A stretch of 37,460 nucleotides of DNA, taken from Clostridia bacterium (GTDB lineage Bacteria > Bacillota > Clostridia > Lachnospirales > Anaerotignaceae). The translations under genes and the position numbers were made by a program. The notes under the pieces were generated by a model. That model was given only the letters and a program-made list of their open reading frames with translations, was not told the DNA's origin and did no database searches. The DNA is taken from contig JAQXNZ010000161.1 in assembly GCA_029098265.1 (NCBI GenBank), positions 1 to 37,460 of the forward strand, written 5' to 3'. Shown here one piece after another: positions 30,148-37,460 of the stretch (the first letter of the stretch is position 1; every line of letters starts with the position of its first letter).

Positions 30148-30757
30148 TTTTTAACACCCTTTTCCTTCCCTTATTATTTTTACTGTTCGGCTTTCTTTTT
30201 TTCTTTACGGAATAACCAAAGCTTCCTACGGCTTTCCCCAGCCCGTAATACTCTCCGTGGGAGTAGCAAATGGGTCTTGTCCGTTCAAAATGGAATTTTC
30301 CGTTTTCGTCAAAGTATTTTTCGTCAACGGATACCGAAACAACATCGGCAATGAAAATATCATGGGTGCCGCCGGTCTCGATAACCTGCTTTACTCTGCA
30401 TTCAATGTTGACGGGGCTTTCCTCAACGGAGGGCGCCGATACCATGACGCTTTTGGCGGCGGTCAGAGAACATTCCTTAAACTTGTCAATGTCCCTGCCG
30501 CTTTTCACGCCACAGTAATCCACGGCACGGGCAAGAGCCTCCGTTGTCAGGTTTATGACGAACTCACCGCTGTCTTTTATCAGATGATAAGAGAAACGCT
30601 CAGGCCTTACGGATATGTATGTCATGGCAGGTGAAGTACACAGCGTGCCGCACCATGCTACGGTTATTATATTGGGCTTTTGTACAGTTCCGCAGGAAAC
30701 CATGACAGCCGGCACCGGATAGAGCACGGTTCCGGGCTTCCATACTGCTTTTGCCAT
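30131..30757 (-). CDS. Flavin reductase-like domain protein
   Basis: A 208-residue protein with the FMN-binding split-barrel fold of the flavin reductase-like family (PF01613 type). The N-terminus PGTVLYPVPAVMVSCG, then ITVAWCGTLCTSPAMTYISVRPERFSYHLI (part: TSPAMTYISVRPERF), EFVINLTTEALARAVDYCGVKSG (part) and the final GLGKAVGSFGYSVKKK are typical of the clostridial members. Such proteins supply reduced FMN or bind flavin as electron carriers. The last 25 residues are unusually rich in Lys and Arg (KKKRKPNSKNNKGRKR). AAGGAG precedes the ATG. It heads a two-gene operon with the acidic small protein. Confidence 0.9.
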   Translation of the reverse strand: MAKAVWKPGTVLYPVPAVMVSCGTVQKPNIITVAWCGTLCTSPAMTYISVRPERFSYHLIKDSGEFVINLTTEALARAVDYCGVKSGRDIDKFKECSLTAAKSVMVSAPSVEESPVNIECRVKQVIETGGTHDIFIADVVSVSVDEKYFDENGKFHFERTRPICYSHGEYYGLGKAVGSFGYSVKKKRKPNSKNNKGRKRVLKSDSNR

Positions 30758-30798
30758 TGCCTTTCTCCTTTCACTACAATACTATGAGTACGAAAAAT

Positions 30799-30827
30799 AT
30801 ATTATACTAGAGCCCTGTAATTGTAAA
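30799..30827 (-). promoter_or_regulatory. Promoter for the flavin reductase operon
   Basis: On the minus strand TTTACA (30822-30827) lies 17 bases before TAATAT (30799-30804) or 15 before TATAAT (30801-30806). Either register gives a plausible start near 30790. Confidence 0.6.
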
Positions 30828-30990
30828 TTGGTATTTGTAACAATTTTATCCTCCGCTGAAAAGATAAAAAAGGCAGGGCATTATAAAAGATAAATAAATC
30901 GGAAAATGTCAAGCTAAAATTTTCATTGCATGAAACGGAGCAACGAAAGCAGCCTCATATATTAAAAAAGTACTGATAACATATCTGCAC

Positions 30991-31026
30991 AAAAAATGTC
31001 CGCAGTGAAATAAATCACTCCGGACA
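30991..31026 (-). terminator. Terminator of the arsR-type gene
   Basis: On the minus strand TGTCCGGAGTGA pairs with TCACTGCGGACA around a six-base loop, with one internal mismatch, and is followed by six T (30991-30996). The stem includes the stop codon. The stretch 30841-30990 between this and the flavin reductase promoter is AT-rich and I see nothing else in it. Confidence 0.88.
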
Positions 31027-31377
31027 GGTTATATCGGCAATACTCTCGATTATCTTATGCAGGGACTGAGCCACATCCGTGTCGGCGGCTTTATAGTACA
31101 TTTCCTTTCCCTCTCGCCTTGAAACGATGAGGCCGCTGGCCTTAAGCAGTCTCAGATGATGAGAGACGGCAGGGCTTGTCATGTCTGTCAGTGCCGCAAT
31201 GTTGATTACGCATTCCTCACAGTGGCACAGCAGCCAGAATATTCTGAGTCTGCTGGGGTCTCCGAGCTGTTTGAGTATGGTTGAGACCATATGCACCCTT
31301 TCCTCCGATGGTAAGCTGTTTATTATTTTTTCCTCGTCCTTGCCGTGCTGATGAGGAAGTTCTATGTGTTCGGACAT
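31015..31377 (-). CDS. ArsR/SmtB-family metal-sensing repressor
   Basis: A 120-residue winged-helix repressor. The DNA-recognition region is MTSPAVSHHLRLLKASGLI, followed by the wing SRREGKEMYYKA. Candidate metal ligands are the cysteines of LCHCEECVINI in the alpha-3 position, as in ArsR and CadC types, a His-rich N-terminus (EHIELPHQHGKD) and a final cysteine. Such proteins leave DNA when they bind Cd, Zn, Pb or related ions. The gene is divergent from a metallochaperone and a P1B ATPase, with facing promoters and a perfect palindrome at the ATPase transcription start. CGGAGG lies upstream of the ATG. It has its own promoter and terminator. Confidence 0.94.
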   Translation of the reverse strand: MSEHIELPHQHGKDEEKIINSLPSEERVHMVSTILKQLGDPSRLRIFWLLCHCEECVINIAALTDMTSPAVSHHLRLLKASGLIVSRREGKEMYYKAADTDVAQSLHKIIESIADITCPE

Positions 31378-31408
31378 TTTTTATGCCTCCGTATACAAAC
31401 TTTACTAT

Positions 31409-31437
31409 ATTATATAAAATCGCTCGGCATATTTCAA
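31409..31437 (-). promoter_or_regulatory. Promoter for the arsR-type gene
   Basis: On the minus strand TTGAAA (31432-31437), a 17-base spacer and TATAAT (31409-31414). Confidence 0.8.
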
Positions 31438-31470
31438 TATGATAAACAAGCTTTATTTTATTAAAACCTA

Positions 31471-31499
31471 TTGACAAACCGGGTGTATTAAGCTATATT
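31471..31499 (+). promoter_or_regulatory. Promoter for the metallochaperone-ATPase operon
   Basis: TTGACA (31471-31476), a 17-base spacer and TATATT (31494-31499). The predicted start of transcription falls at about 31506, the first base of the palindrome described next. Confidence 0.85.
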
Positions 31500-31505
31500 A
31501 TATTT

Positions 31506-31523
31506 AACGATTAAATAATCGTT
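31506..31523. promoter_or_regulatory. Perfect palindromic operator for the ArsR-type repressor
   Basis: AACGATTA-AA-TAATCGTT is an 18-base site with perfect 8-base arms, centred about nine bases past the +1 position of the ATPase promoter. Position and symmetry fit a dimeric ArsR/SmtB repressor. The arsR promoter 70 bases away lacks a copy, so the repressor's effect on its own gene is unclear. Confidence 0.72.
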
Positions 31524-31551
31524 GAATTGTTTAAGGGAAAGAGGTATATAT

Positions 31552-31770
31552 ATGAAAAAGAGCTATAAAATAGAGGTTGACTGCGCAAACTGTGCAAATA
31601 AAATGGAGGATGCGGCAAAAAAGACAGAGGGGGTAAAGGATGCCGTTGTGAACTTTATGATGCAGAAAATAAACGTGGAGTTTGAGGAAGGGCACGAGCC
31701 TAAAACAGTTATGAAAGAAGTGCTGAAGCAGTGCAGAAAGATAGAAAGCGACTGCGAGATATATTTTTAA
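31552..31770 (+). CDS. Heavy-metal-associated (HMA) domain protein, metallochaperone
   Basis: A 72-residue stand-alone HMA domain of the ferredoxin-like beta-alpha-beta-beta-alpha-beta fold. The metal-binding loop is CANCANK, that is CxxC, near residue 11, and the later VNFMMQKINVEF strand is usual. It probably delivers a soft metal ion to, or senses it for, the ATPase encoded 25 bases downstream, which has no such domain of its own; in CadA and ZntA one or two copies are normally fused to the N-terminus. The start at 31552 follows AAAGAGG at eight bases; an in-frame ATG at 31522 lies inside the operator and has no ribosome site. Confidence 0.9.
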   Translation: MKKSYKIEVDCANCANKMEDAAKKTEGVKDAVVNFMMQKINVEFEEGHEPKTVMKEVLKQCRKIESDCEIYF

Positions 31771-31795
31771 TACTGTGACAAGAGGGTGGCGCTCA

Positions 31796-33682
31796 GTGAA
31801 CAGAAAACAGAAAAGAAACCTGATAAGAATAATTGTTTCGGCAGTGCTGATAATACTGCTTAAATTTGTAAGCTGTGACGGAATATTGAGATTTTTGCTC
31901 TATATGGTTCCGTATTTGATAATCGGCTATGACATACTTATAAAGGCCCTCAAGGGCATAAAAAACAGACAGCCCTTTGACGAAAGCCTGCTTATGGCTG
32001 TAGCCACCATCGGCGCCATAGCGTTGGCGCTGTACGAAAACGGAGACTATGTTGAGGCCATTGCGGTAATGCTTTTCTATCAGATAGGCGAATGGTTCCA
32101 AAGCTATGCAGTGGGCAAAAGCCGCAAAAACATAACAGAGCTTATGGATATACGTCCCGACTATGCCAATATAGAAAAAGAGGACGGACAGCTTGAACAG
32201 GTTGACCCCGACGAAGTCGAGACAGGTACAATTATAGTAGTACAGCCCGGTGAAAAGGTACCCATTGACGGCATAGTGACAGAGGGACACACAAGCCTCA
32301 ATACCGGTGCGCTTACGGGTGAAAGCCTTCCCAGAGAGGCGGGCCCCGGCGATGAGGTAATAAGCGGCTGTATCAATATAAACGGACTTATTAAGCTGAA
32401 AACAACTAAGGAATTCGGCGAGTCCACCGTATCAAAAATACTCGACCTAGTGGAGAACGCCAGCTCAAGAAAATCAAAATCCGAGGACTTTATAACAAAA
32501 TTCGCAAGGATATACACACCTGCGGTTGTTATAGGCGCTCTTGTACTGGCTGTGGTTCCGCCGCTGTATTTAATGCTTGCCACAGGCAGTGCAGCATGGG
32601 GCGACTGGATATACAGAGCGCTTACATTCCTTGTAATAAGCTGCCCCTGCGCCCTAGTCATAAGCATTCCGCTGAGCTTTTTTGCAGGCATAGGCGGCGC
32701 AAGCAAGCAGGGTATACTTATAAAGGGCTCCAACTATCTTGAAACATTATCTCAGACAAAAACAGTTGTATTTGACAAAACGGGAACCCTTACTCAGGGT
32801 GTATTCAAGGTAACTGCCGTACACTCCGAGAATACAGACGATACTGAACTTCTGCATCTGGCGGCCCATGTGGAAAGGTATTCAACCCACCCCATAGCCA
32901 ATTCGCTTCGTGCGGCATATCCCAACGAAGCCGATGAATGCAGTGTTGAGAATGTGGAGGAAATAGCGGGACACGGCATAAGAGCCGAGGTAAACGGCGA
33001 CGTGGTATGTGTCGGCAATTCAAAGATGATGGACTCCGTCGGTGCCAAATGGAAGGACTGTGAATGCGCAGGCACAATAATCCATGTGGCTGTAAACGGC
33101 GAGTACAGAGGACATATAGTAATATCCGACGTCATAAAGCCAAATTCCAAAGAGGCCGTTGAAAAGCTCAGAAACGCAGGCGTTCGCAAAACCGTTATGC
33201 TTACCGGAGACGGCATAAAAACCGCCGAAAGCGTTGCAAAGGAAATAGACATTGACGAGGTATATGCGGAGCTTCTTCCAGCAGATAAGGTCACAAAGGT
33301 GGAGGAGCTCCTGGAAAAGAGCAAAAACTCAAAGGATAAGCTGGCCTTTGTGGGAGACGGAATAAATGATGCTCCCGTGCTTTCCAGAGCCGATATAGGC
33401 ATAGCAATGGGCGCTATGGGCTCAGATGCGGCAATAGAGGCGGCGGATATCGTGCTTATGGACGATGACCCCGTTAAAATATCCAAAGCTATAAAGATTT
33501 CCAAAAAATGTATAGGTATAGTCAATCAGAATATATGGATTGCCCTCGGCGTTAAGCTTATATGCCTTGCATTAGGCGCTCTCGGTATAGCCAATATGTG
33601 GGCGGCAATATTCGCAGATGTGGGCGTTATGATAATCGCTGTATTGAATGCGGTCAGGGCGCTGTTTGTGGATAAGCTTTGA
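31796..33682 (+). CDS. Heavy-metal-translocating P1B-type ATPase (CadA/ZntA-like)
   Basis: A 628-residue metal-efflux pump with eight predicted membrane helices. Core motifs are the transport site CPCALVISIP, TGESLPRE in the actuator domain, the phosphorylation site DKTGTLTQG, the HP locus HPIANS, GDGINDAPVLSRADIGIAMG in part, and the hinge sequence MLTGDG. CPC with a downstream lysine-containing last helices region fits the Zn/Cd/Pb (P1B-2) group better than the Cu group. It has no N-terminal HMA domain, which is supplied as the separate upstream gene. The GTG at 31796 follows AGAGGGTGG; an earlier GTG at 31775 overlaps that site. Regulation is by the divergent ArsR-type repressor. Confidence 0.94.
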   Translation: MNRKQKRNLIRIIVSAVLIILLKFVSCDGILRFLLYMVPYLIIGYDILIKALKGIKNRQPFDESLLMAVATIGAIALALYENGDYVEAIAVMLFYQIGEWFQSYAVGKSRKNITELMDIRPDYANIEKEDGQLEQVDPDEVETGTIIVVQPGEKVPIDGIVTEGHTSLNTGALTGESLPREAGPGDEVISGCININGLIKLKTTKEFGESTVSKILDLVENASSRKSKSEDFITKFARIYTPAVVIGALVLAVVPPLYLMLATGSAAWGDWIYRALTFLVISCPCALVISIPLSFFAGIGGASKQGILIKGSNYLETLSQTKTVVFDKTGTLTQGVFKVTAVHSENTDDTELLHLAAHVERYSTHPIANSLRAAYPNEADECSVENVEEIAGHGIRAEVNGDVVCVGNSKMMDSVGAKWKDCECAGTIIHVAVNGEYRGHIVISDVIKPNSKEAVEKLRNAGVRKTVMLTGDGIKTAESVAKEIDIDEVYAELLPADKVTKVEELLEKSKNSKDKLAFVGDGINDAPVLSRADIGIAMGAMGSDAAIEAADIVLMDDDPVKISKAIKISKKCIGIVNQNIWIALGVKLICLALGALGIANMWAAIFADVGVMIIAVLNAVRALFVDKL

Positions 33683-33709
33683 TATTTGAATGATAATAGG
33701 CGATAAAGG

Positions 33710-33747
33710 AGACTGCTTCTGTAAGCAATAACGGAGGCAGTCTTTTT
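33710..33747 (+). terminator. Terminator of the metal-ATPase operon
   Basis: AGACTGCTTCTGT (33710-33722) pairs with ACGGAGGCAGTCT (33731-33743), two G-U pairs, around AAGCAATA, followed by TTTT. Confidence 0.92.
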
Positions 33748-33759
33748 GGCCGTTAAAAA

Positions 33760-33788
33760 TTGAAATGGGACTGCTTAGCTGATATAAT
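33760..33788 (+). promoter_or_regulatory. Promoter for the RsmF-like gene and ygiQ
   Basis: TTGAAA (33760-33765), a 17-base spacer and TATAAT (33783-33788), about 44 bases before the start codon. Confidence 0.82.
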
Positions 33789-33831
33789 ATACACATTGAC
33801 ACGATAATAACCGACAGGAAAGGGAAAACAA

Positions 33832-35199
33832 ATGAATCTGCCTGAAGAATATATTGCGCAGATGAAAAATCTGCTTAAGGATGAATATGACGAATATATC
33901 GCCTCCTTTGAGGACGAAAGGCTCTACGGCATAAGGGTAAACACACTGAAAATGAATGCGGAGGATTTCGCCGCAAAGGGACTGTATGAGCTTTCGCCCG
34001 TAAAGTGGTGCAAAGATGGCTTTTACTATAACGGAGCCAACGTGCGCCCCTCTAAAAGTCCCTATTATCATGCGGGGCTTTACTATCTGCAGGAGCCCAG
34101 TGCCATGTCTACGGCTGCGGCGGCTGAAATAATGCCCGGCGAGAGGGTGCTTGACGTATGTGCGGCGCCCGGAGGAAAAAGCACCCAGACAGGGGCGGCG
34201 CTCAAGGGCGAGGGCATACTTGTGACCAATGACATCAGTACATCAAGAACAAAGGCACTGCTGAAAAATGTGGAGCTTTTCGGCTTGACCAATGCCGTTG
34301 TGCTCAATGAGTCGCCCGACAGGATAGCTGACAGATTTCCTTGCTTTTTTGATAAGGTAATAATAGATGCACCGTGCAGCGGAGAGGGTATGTTCAGAAA
34401 GGACCCCGACGTTATAAAGGCTTGGGGCAAAAAGATGACCGATTTTTGCATATCGACCCAGTATGAGATACTGGAGGCCTGCGCAAGGGCGGTATGCGGC
34501 GGCGGATATATAATATATTCCACCTGCACCTTCAATCCCGATGAAAACGAAAGGCAGATAGAGGCGTTTTTGGACAGACATACAGAATTTGAGCTGTGCG
34601 CTCTGCCGGAAGAAATGGGACTGGAGCACGGCAGACCCGAATGGACGGTCAGCCAAGACGAGAAATTTGCCAAGTGCGGCAGACTATGGCCCCATAAGAA
34701 CAAGGGCGAGGGTCATTTTGTGGCAAAGATGAGAAAGAACGCCGACGGCGACAGGACAAGCTTTAATGCCCATGAAAACAATAAAATAGACGGCTTTGAA
34801 TATTTTGAGGAATTTGCAGAGAAAAATATAAAAGGAATAGACTTCGGAGGAGATTTTGAGACCTTCGGCGAAAAGCTTTATATGCTCCCCAAGGGACTGC
34901 CGTCCTTTAACGGACTGCGTGTTGTCAGAAACGGCTGGTATCTGGGCGATATAAAGAAAAAACGCTTTGAGCCCTCCCAGGCCTTTGCAATGGGGCTTAA
35001 GGGAGAAAATGTAAGGCTTACGGAAAATATTGAGGACTACGACACAGCCGTAAAGTACCTAAAGGGCGAAACTCTGGAGACGTCCCTTGACGAGGACGGC
35101 TGGACGCTGGTGACCTTTGACGGGCTCACCCTCGGCTGGGCAAAAAGCCAGAGGGGCAGACTGAAAAACAAATATCTTCCCGGCTGGAAATGGGAATAA
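33832..35199 (+). CDS. RsmF-like rRNA 5-methylcytosine methyltransferase (NOL1/NOP2/Sun family)
   Basis: A 455-residue SAM-dependent RNA m5C methyltransferase. The N-terminal part is the RsmF-type RNA-binding lobe (IRVNTLKMN), the central Rossmann domain has [19 protein letters not shown], the first catalytic cysteine region [16 protein letters not shown], and the second in [21 protein letters not shown] (part: [12 protein letters not shown]). The C-terminal 170 residues correspond to the RsmF-specific domain and a PUA-like fold. In Firmicutes such enzymes methylate 16S rRNA. Ribosome site AAAGGG upstream of the ATG. ygiQ follows after 11 bases in the same transcript. Confidence 0.93.
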   Translation: MNLPEEYIAQMKNLLKDEYDEYIASFEDERLYGIRVNTLKMNAEDFAAKGLYELSPVKWCKDGFYYNGANVRPSKSPYYHAGLYYLQEPSAMSTAAAAEIMPGERVLDVCAAPGGKSTQTGAALKGEGILVTNDISTSRTKALLKNVELFGLTNAVVLNESPDRIADRFPCFFDKVIIDAPCSGEGMFRKDPDVIKAWGKKMTDFCISTQYEILEACARAVCGGGYIIYSTCTFNPDENERQIEAFLDRHTEFELCALPEEMGLEHGRPEWTVSQDEKFAKCGRLWPHKNKGEGHFVAKMRKNADGDRTSFNAHENNKIDGFEYFEEFAEKNIKGIDFGGDFETFGEKLYMLPKGLPSFNGLRVVRNGWYLGDIKKKRFEPSQAFAMGLKGENVRLTENIEDYDTAVKYLKGETLETSLDEDGWTLVTFDGLTLGWAKSQRGRLKNKYLPGWKWE

Positions 35200-35210
35200 G
35201 AGGGATTAAT

Positions 35211-37124
35211 ATGCCGTTTTTACCTGTAAATAAAAAAGAAATGAAAGAACGGGGCTGGGACAGACCCGACTTTGTATATGTATGCGGGGACGCCTATGTG
35301 GACCATTCCTCCTTCGGTGCTGCTATTATATGCAGGGTGCTTGAAAGCCACGGCTATAAGGTATGTATGCTGGCACAGCCCGACTGGCACAGCACCGAGG
35401 ACTTTATGCGCTTCGGCGAACCGAGGCTGGCTTTCCTTGTGAGTGCGGGAAACATAGATTCAATGGTTAACCACTATACGGTAGCCAAAAAGAAAAGGGC
35501 AAAGGACGCATATTCCCCCGGAGGAAAAGCGGGACTGAGACCCGACAGGGCTACAATAGTATACTGCAATAAAATAAGAGAGGCCTATAAAAACGCTCAG
35601 ATAGTCATAGGCGGAGTAGAGGCAAGTCTTAGGAGACTATCCCACTATGATTATTGGGACAATAAGGTCAGACGATCCATACTGCTGGATTCGGGTGCGG
35701 ATCTTCTGCTGTACGGCATGGGCGAGCACCAGATAGTTGAGCTGGCTGACGCCCTTAACAGCGGACTTCCTCTCAGTGAGATAACATTTTTGAGAGGCTC
35801 TGTCTATAAAACAAGGGATAAGGAGCGCATTGGAGAATGTATATGGCTTCCTACCTATGAGGAAACCGCTTCCGATAAGAAAAAGTATGCCGAAAGCTTT
35901 ATGCTTCAATACGGAAATACGGACTTTGTTACAGGCAAAACCCTTGCTGAGGAATACCGTGAGGGAATAGTTGTGCAGAACCCGCCGTCGCCGCCGCTTA
36001 TGCAGGAGGAACTGGACAGCGTGTATGCACTGCCCTATATGAGGACTTATCACCCTATGTATGAAAAGGACGGCGGTGTCCCTGCCATAGAGGAAATAAA
36101 ATTCAGCCTGTCCGCCAACAGAGGCTGTTTCGGAAACTGCAGCTTCTGTGCCATAGTTTTTCATCAGGGCAGGATAGTCACATCGAGAAGCGACGAATCA
36201 CTCATTGACGAAGCAAAGCTGATGACTGAGGATAAGGATTTCAAGGGCTATATCCATGATGTGGGCGGCCCTACGGCAAACTTTATGCAGCCTGCCTGCG
36301 ATAAACAGCTTAAAGCGGGCGCATGCAGGAACAGACAGTGCCTTTTTCCCGAAAAATGCCCGAACCTGCGGGTTGACCACAAAAAATATCTGCGTGTACT
36401 CAGAAAGCTGAGAGCTCTGCCAAAGGTCAAGAAGGTATTTATACGCTCGGGTATACGATATGATTATCTAATATACGATAAGGACGAAAGCTTTTTCAAT
36501 GAGCTTTGCAAGTACCACATAAGCGGACAGCTCAGGGTTGCACCGGAACACGTTTCAGACAGGGTGCTCAGTAAAATGGGAAAGCCGAGCAGAGAGGTCT
36601 ATGAACGATTTGTAAAGCGCTTTGACGAGATAAATAAAAAGTACGGCCTTGACCAATACTGCGTGCCGTACCTTATGTCAAGCCACCCGGGAAGCGACCT
36701 GAAAGCCGCTATAGAGCTGGCGGAATATCTGCGGGACATCGGACACATGCCCGAGCAGGTGCAGGATTTTTATCCGACACCGGGTACGCTTTCCACCTGC
36801 ATGTACTATACGGAGATTGACCCGAGAGACGGCAAAAAGGTATATGTGCCTAAAAATCCCCATGAAAAGGCCATGCAGAGGGCACTTATGCAGTACAGGG
36901 TTCCGTCCAACTATGACCTTGTGAAGGAGGCACTAATAAAGGGCGGCAGAGAGGACCTTATAGGCTATACGCCAAGATGTCTCATAAGACCCGAAAGACC
37001 GGGAAATGAAAGGCAGACGGGCAGAGCAGGCAGACAGCCTAAAGCTGTACCCGCAAAGCAGGGCAGTGCAAAGGGCGGAAAAAAGAAAACAATAAGGAAT
37101 GTGCATAAGAAACAAAATAAATGA
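35211..37124 (+). CDS. YgiQ-family radical SAM protein
   Basis: A 637-residue member of the YgiQ/UPF0313 family. An N-terminal domain ([16 protein letters not shown]) of the family's own type precedes a B12-binding-like region, and the radical SAM cluster is bound by [13 protein letters not shown] (CxxxCxxC, around residue 305). A separate cysteine group ([21 protein letters not shown]) is typical of the family. The reaction is unknown; radical SAM chemistry on tRNA, protein or small molecules is possible. The C-terminal 40 residues are basic and low-complexity. The start at 35211 gives the conserved [11 protein letters not shown] and has AGAGGG before it. The stretch after the stop is rich in hairpins. 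Confidence 0.93.
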   Translation: MPFLPVNKKEMKERGWDRPDFVYVCGDAYVDHSSFGAAIICRVLESHGYKVCMLAQPDWHSTEDFMRFGEPRLAFLVSAGNIDSMVNHYTVAKKKRAKDAYSPGGKAGLRPDRATIVYCNKIREAYKNAQIVIGGVEASLRRLSHYDYWDNKVRRSILLDSGADLLLYGMGEHQIVELADALNSGLPLSEITFLRGSVYKTRDKERIGECIWLPTYEETASDKKKYAESFMLQYGNTDFVTGKTLAEEYREGIVVQNPPSPPLMQEELDSVYALPYMRTYHPMYEKDGGVPAIEEIKFSLSANRGCFGNCSFCAIVFHQGRIVTSRSDESLIDEAKLMTEDKDFKGYIHDVGGPTANFMQPACDKQLKAGACRNRQCLFPEKCPNLRVDHKKYLRVLRKLRALPKVKKVFIRSGIRYDYLIYDKDESFFNELCKYHISGQLRVAPEHVSDRVLSKMGKPSREVYERFVKRFDEINKKYGLDQYCVPYLMSSHPGSDLKAAIELAEYLRDIGHMPEQVQDFYPTPGTLSTCMYYTEIDPRDGKKVYVPKNPHEKAMQRALMQYRVPSNYDLVKEALIKGGREDLIGYTPRCLIRPERPGNERQTGRAGRQPKAVPAKQGSAKGGKKKTIRNVHKKQNK

Positions 37125-37171
37125 TGAGATGATAATAGGTTTTTGACAAGGTTGTATTAGCAGACACTTGA

Positions 37172-37298
37172 ACCCTGACGCAATTCATTTGCGGGCAGGG
37201 TCAATAAACTGATATTTAATGAAGCTGAGAGCAAAGGTTTTGCAGGAACTTTTGCTCTCAGAGCCGACAACAAGTTGAAATCCCAAAGGATTTCAACT
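37172..37298 (+). other. Run of three hairpins after ygiQ
   Basis: ACCCTG/CAGGGT with an inner CGCAA/TTGCG (37172-37201); CTGAGAGCAAA (37225-37235) with TTTGCTCTCAG (37251-37261); and AGTTGAAATCC (37273-37283) with GGATTTCAACT (37288-37298). None has a good T-tract. The third leads directly into repeat copy C and resembles H2 of copies A and B in design. Confidence 0.75.
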
Positions 37299-37301
37299 CA
37301 G

Positions 37302-37460
37302 AGTGTCGACAAAGTCGACACTAAGTATAGTCAGTATTTTGCTAAAGCAAAACCGCTTCGCGTCCGCACATCTTTGCGGTACTAGAAAACAGGTTTTCGA
37401 CTTGTTTAAATTAATGCATGAATGGCTATTCCATCAGCTTTTCAAAAAAACGTATAAGCT
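37302..37460 (+). repeat. Hairpin-cluster repeat element, divergent copy C (runs off window end)
   Basis: H1 is identical to copies A and B (AGTGTCGAC 37302-37310 with GTCGACACT 37314-37322). Then AAG is followed by about 60 bases absent from A and B, holding TTTTGCT-AA-AGCAAAA and ACCGC/GCGGT hairpins, and then the right arm of H2 returns (GGTTTTCGACTTG) followed by the shared AAATTAA(T/G)GCATGAA. After 37422 it differs from A and B. The left arm of H2 is lost, so this is a rearranged member. The 3' end lies outside the window. Confidence 0.8.

Noticed and set aside
32794-33525. Open frame of 243 codons on the minus strand, opposite the metal ATPase
   Set aside because: It lies antisense to the conserved P-domain of the ATPase and has a low-complexity Ser/Thr/Ile composition.
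37172-37400. Possible CRISPR array after ygiQ, because of closely spaced palindromes
   Set aside because: The stems differ from each other in sequence, and there are no regular direct repeats with spacers.

Overview
The window is a chromosomal stretch from a spore-former-type Firmicute, most likely class Clostridia. The gene content and order support this: the uvrC-hprK-murB-rapZ-whiA-crh cluster, a UPF0735 ACT protein, a SpoVB-like flippase, a RelQ-type alarmone synthetase and a YgiQ radical SAM protein. Gram-positive style GGAGG ribosome binding sites, frequent TTG/GTG starts and heavy use of ATA, AGA and AGG codons agree with it. I cannot name the genus. Nearly all genes are housekeeping. 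There is no prophage, insertion sequence, CRISPR array, rRNA or tRNA gene that I can see.

Layout. 1-1557: end of an ornithine-cyclodeaminase-like gene followed by a PLP threonine/serine dehydratase. 1647-2934 (minus): AbrB-type regulator plus membrane acyltransferase under a promoter with a four-half-site operator. 3139-6399: HAD phosphatase, then a UPF0735-thrB-lysC amino-acid operon. 6453-11427: comM/yifB-type ATPase (minus) divergent from dprA-topA. 11558-13684: a DUF4177-like small protein, then rpsB-tsf behind a structured leader. 14182-17110: lipid kinase, an unrecognised 150-residue protein and a SpoVB-like flippase (minus). 17232-23104: uvrC-hprK-murB-rapZ-whiA-crh-like. 23257-26174: M23 peptidase, CAT-like acetyltransferase (minus), RelQ-like synthetase. 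26479-27851 (minus): rraA-like and gntR. 28042-29876: metallophosphoesterase, VOC protein, GNAT. 29917-30757 (minus): flavin reductase and a very acidic small protein. 31015-33682: arsR divergent from a metallochaperone and a P1B-type metal ATPase. 33832-37124: an RsmF-like rRNA methylase and YgiQ.

The most unusual feature is a family of hairpin-rich, non-coding repeats placed directly after the 3' ends of plus-strand genes. Copy A (13728-14020) follows tsf, copy B (26208-26439) follows the RelQ-like gene, and a divergent composite copy C (37302 to the window end) follows ygiQ. A and B share fixed ends, AGTGTCGAC at the left and CTACAGTCTG at the right. Each sits exactly between two copies of the host gene's own Rho-independent terminator: nearly identical at B, decayed at A. 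Stem arms differ between A and B by paired, compensating changes. Extra hairpins have been inserted at different points in A and C. I read this as an undescribed mobile or structured element that targets, and duplicates, intrinsic terminators.

Other points of interest are a symmetric AbrB operator, a Crh-like protein with Asp in place of the PTS phospho-histidine, the absence of yvcK between rapZ and whiA, a candidate rpsB leader RNA, and an acidic small protein overlapping a flavin reductase that has a strongly basic tail.
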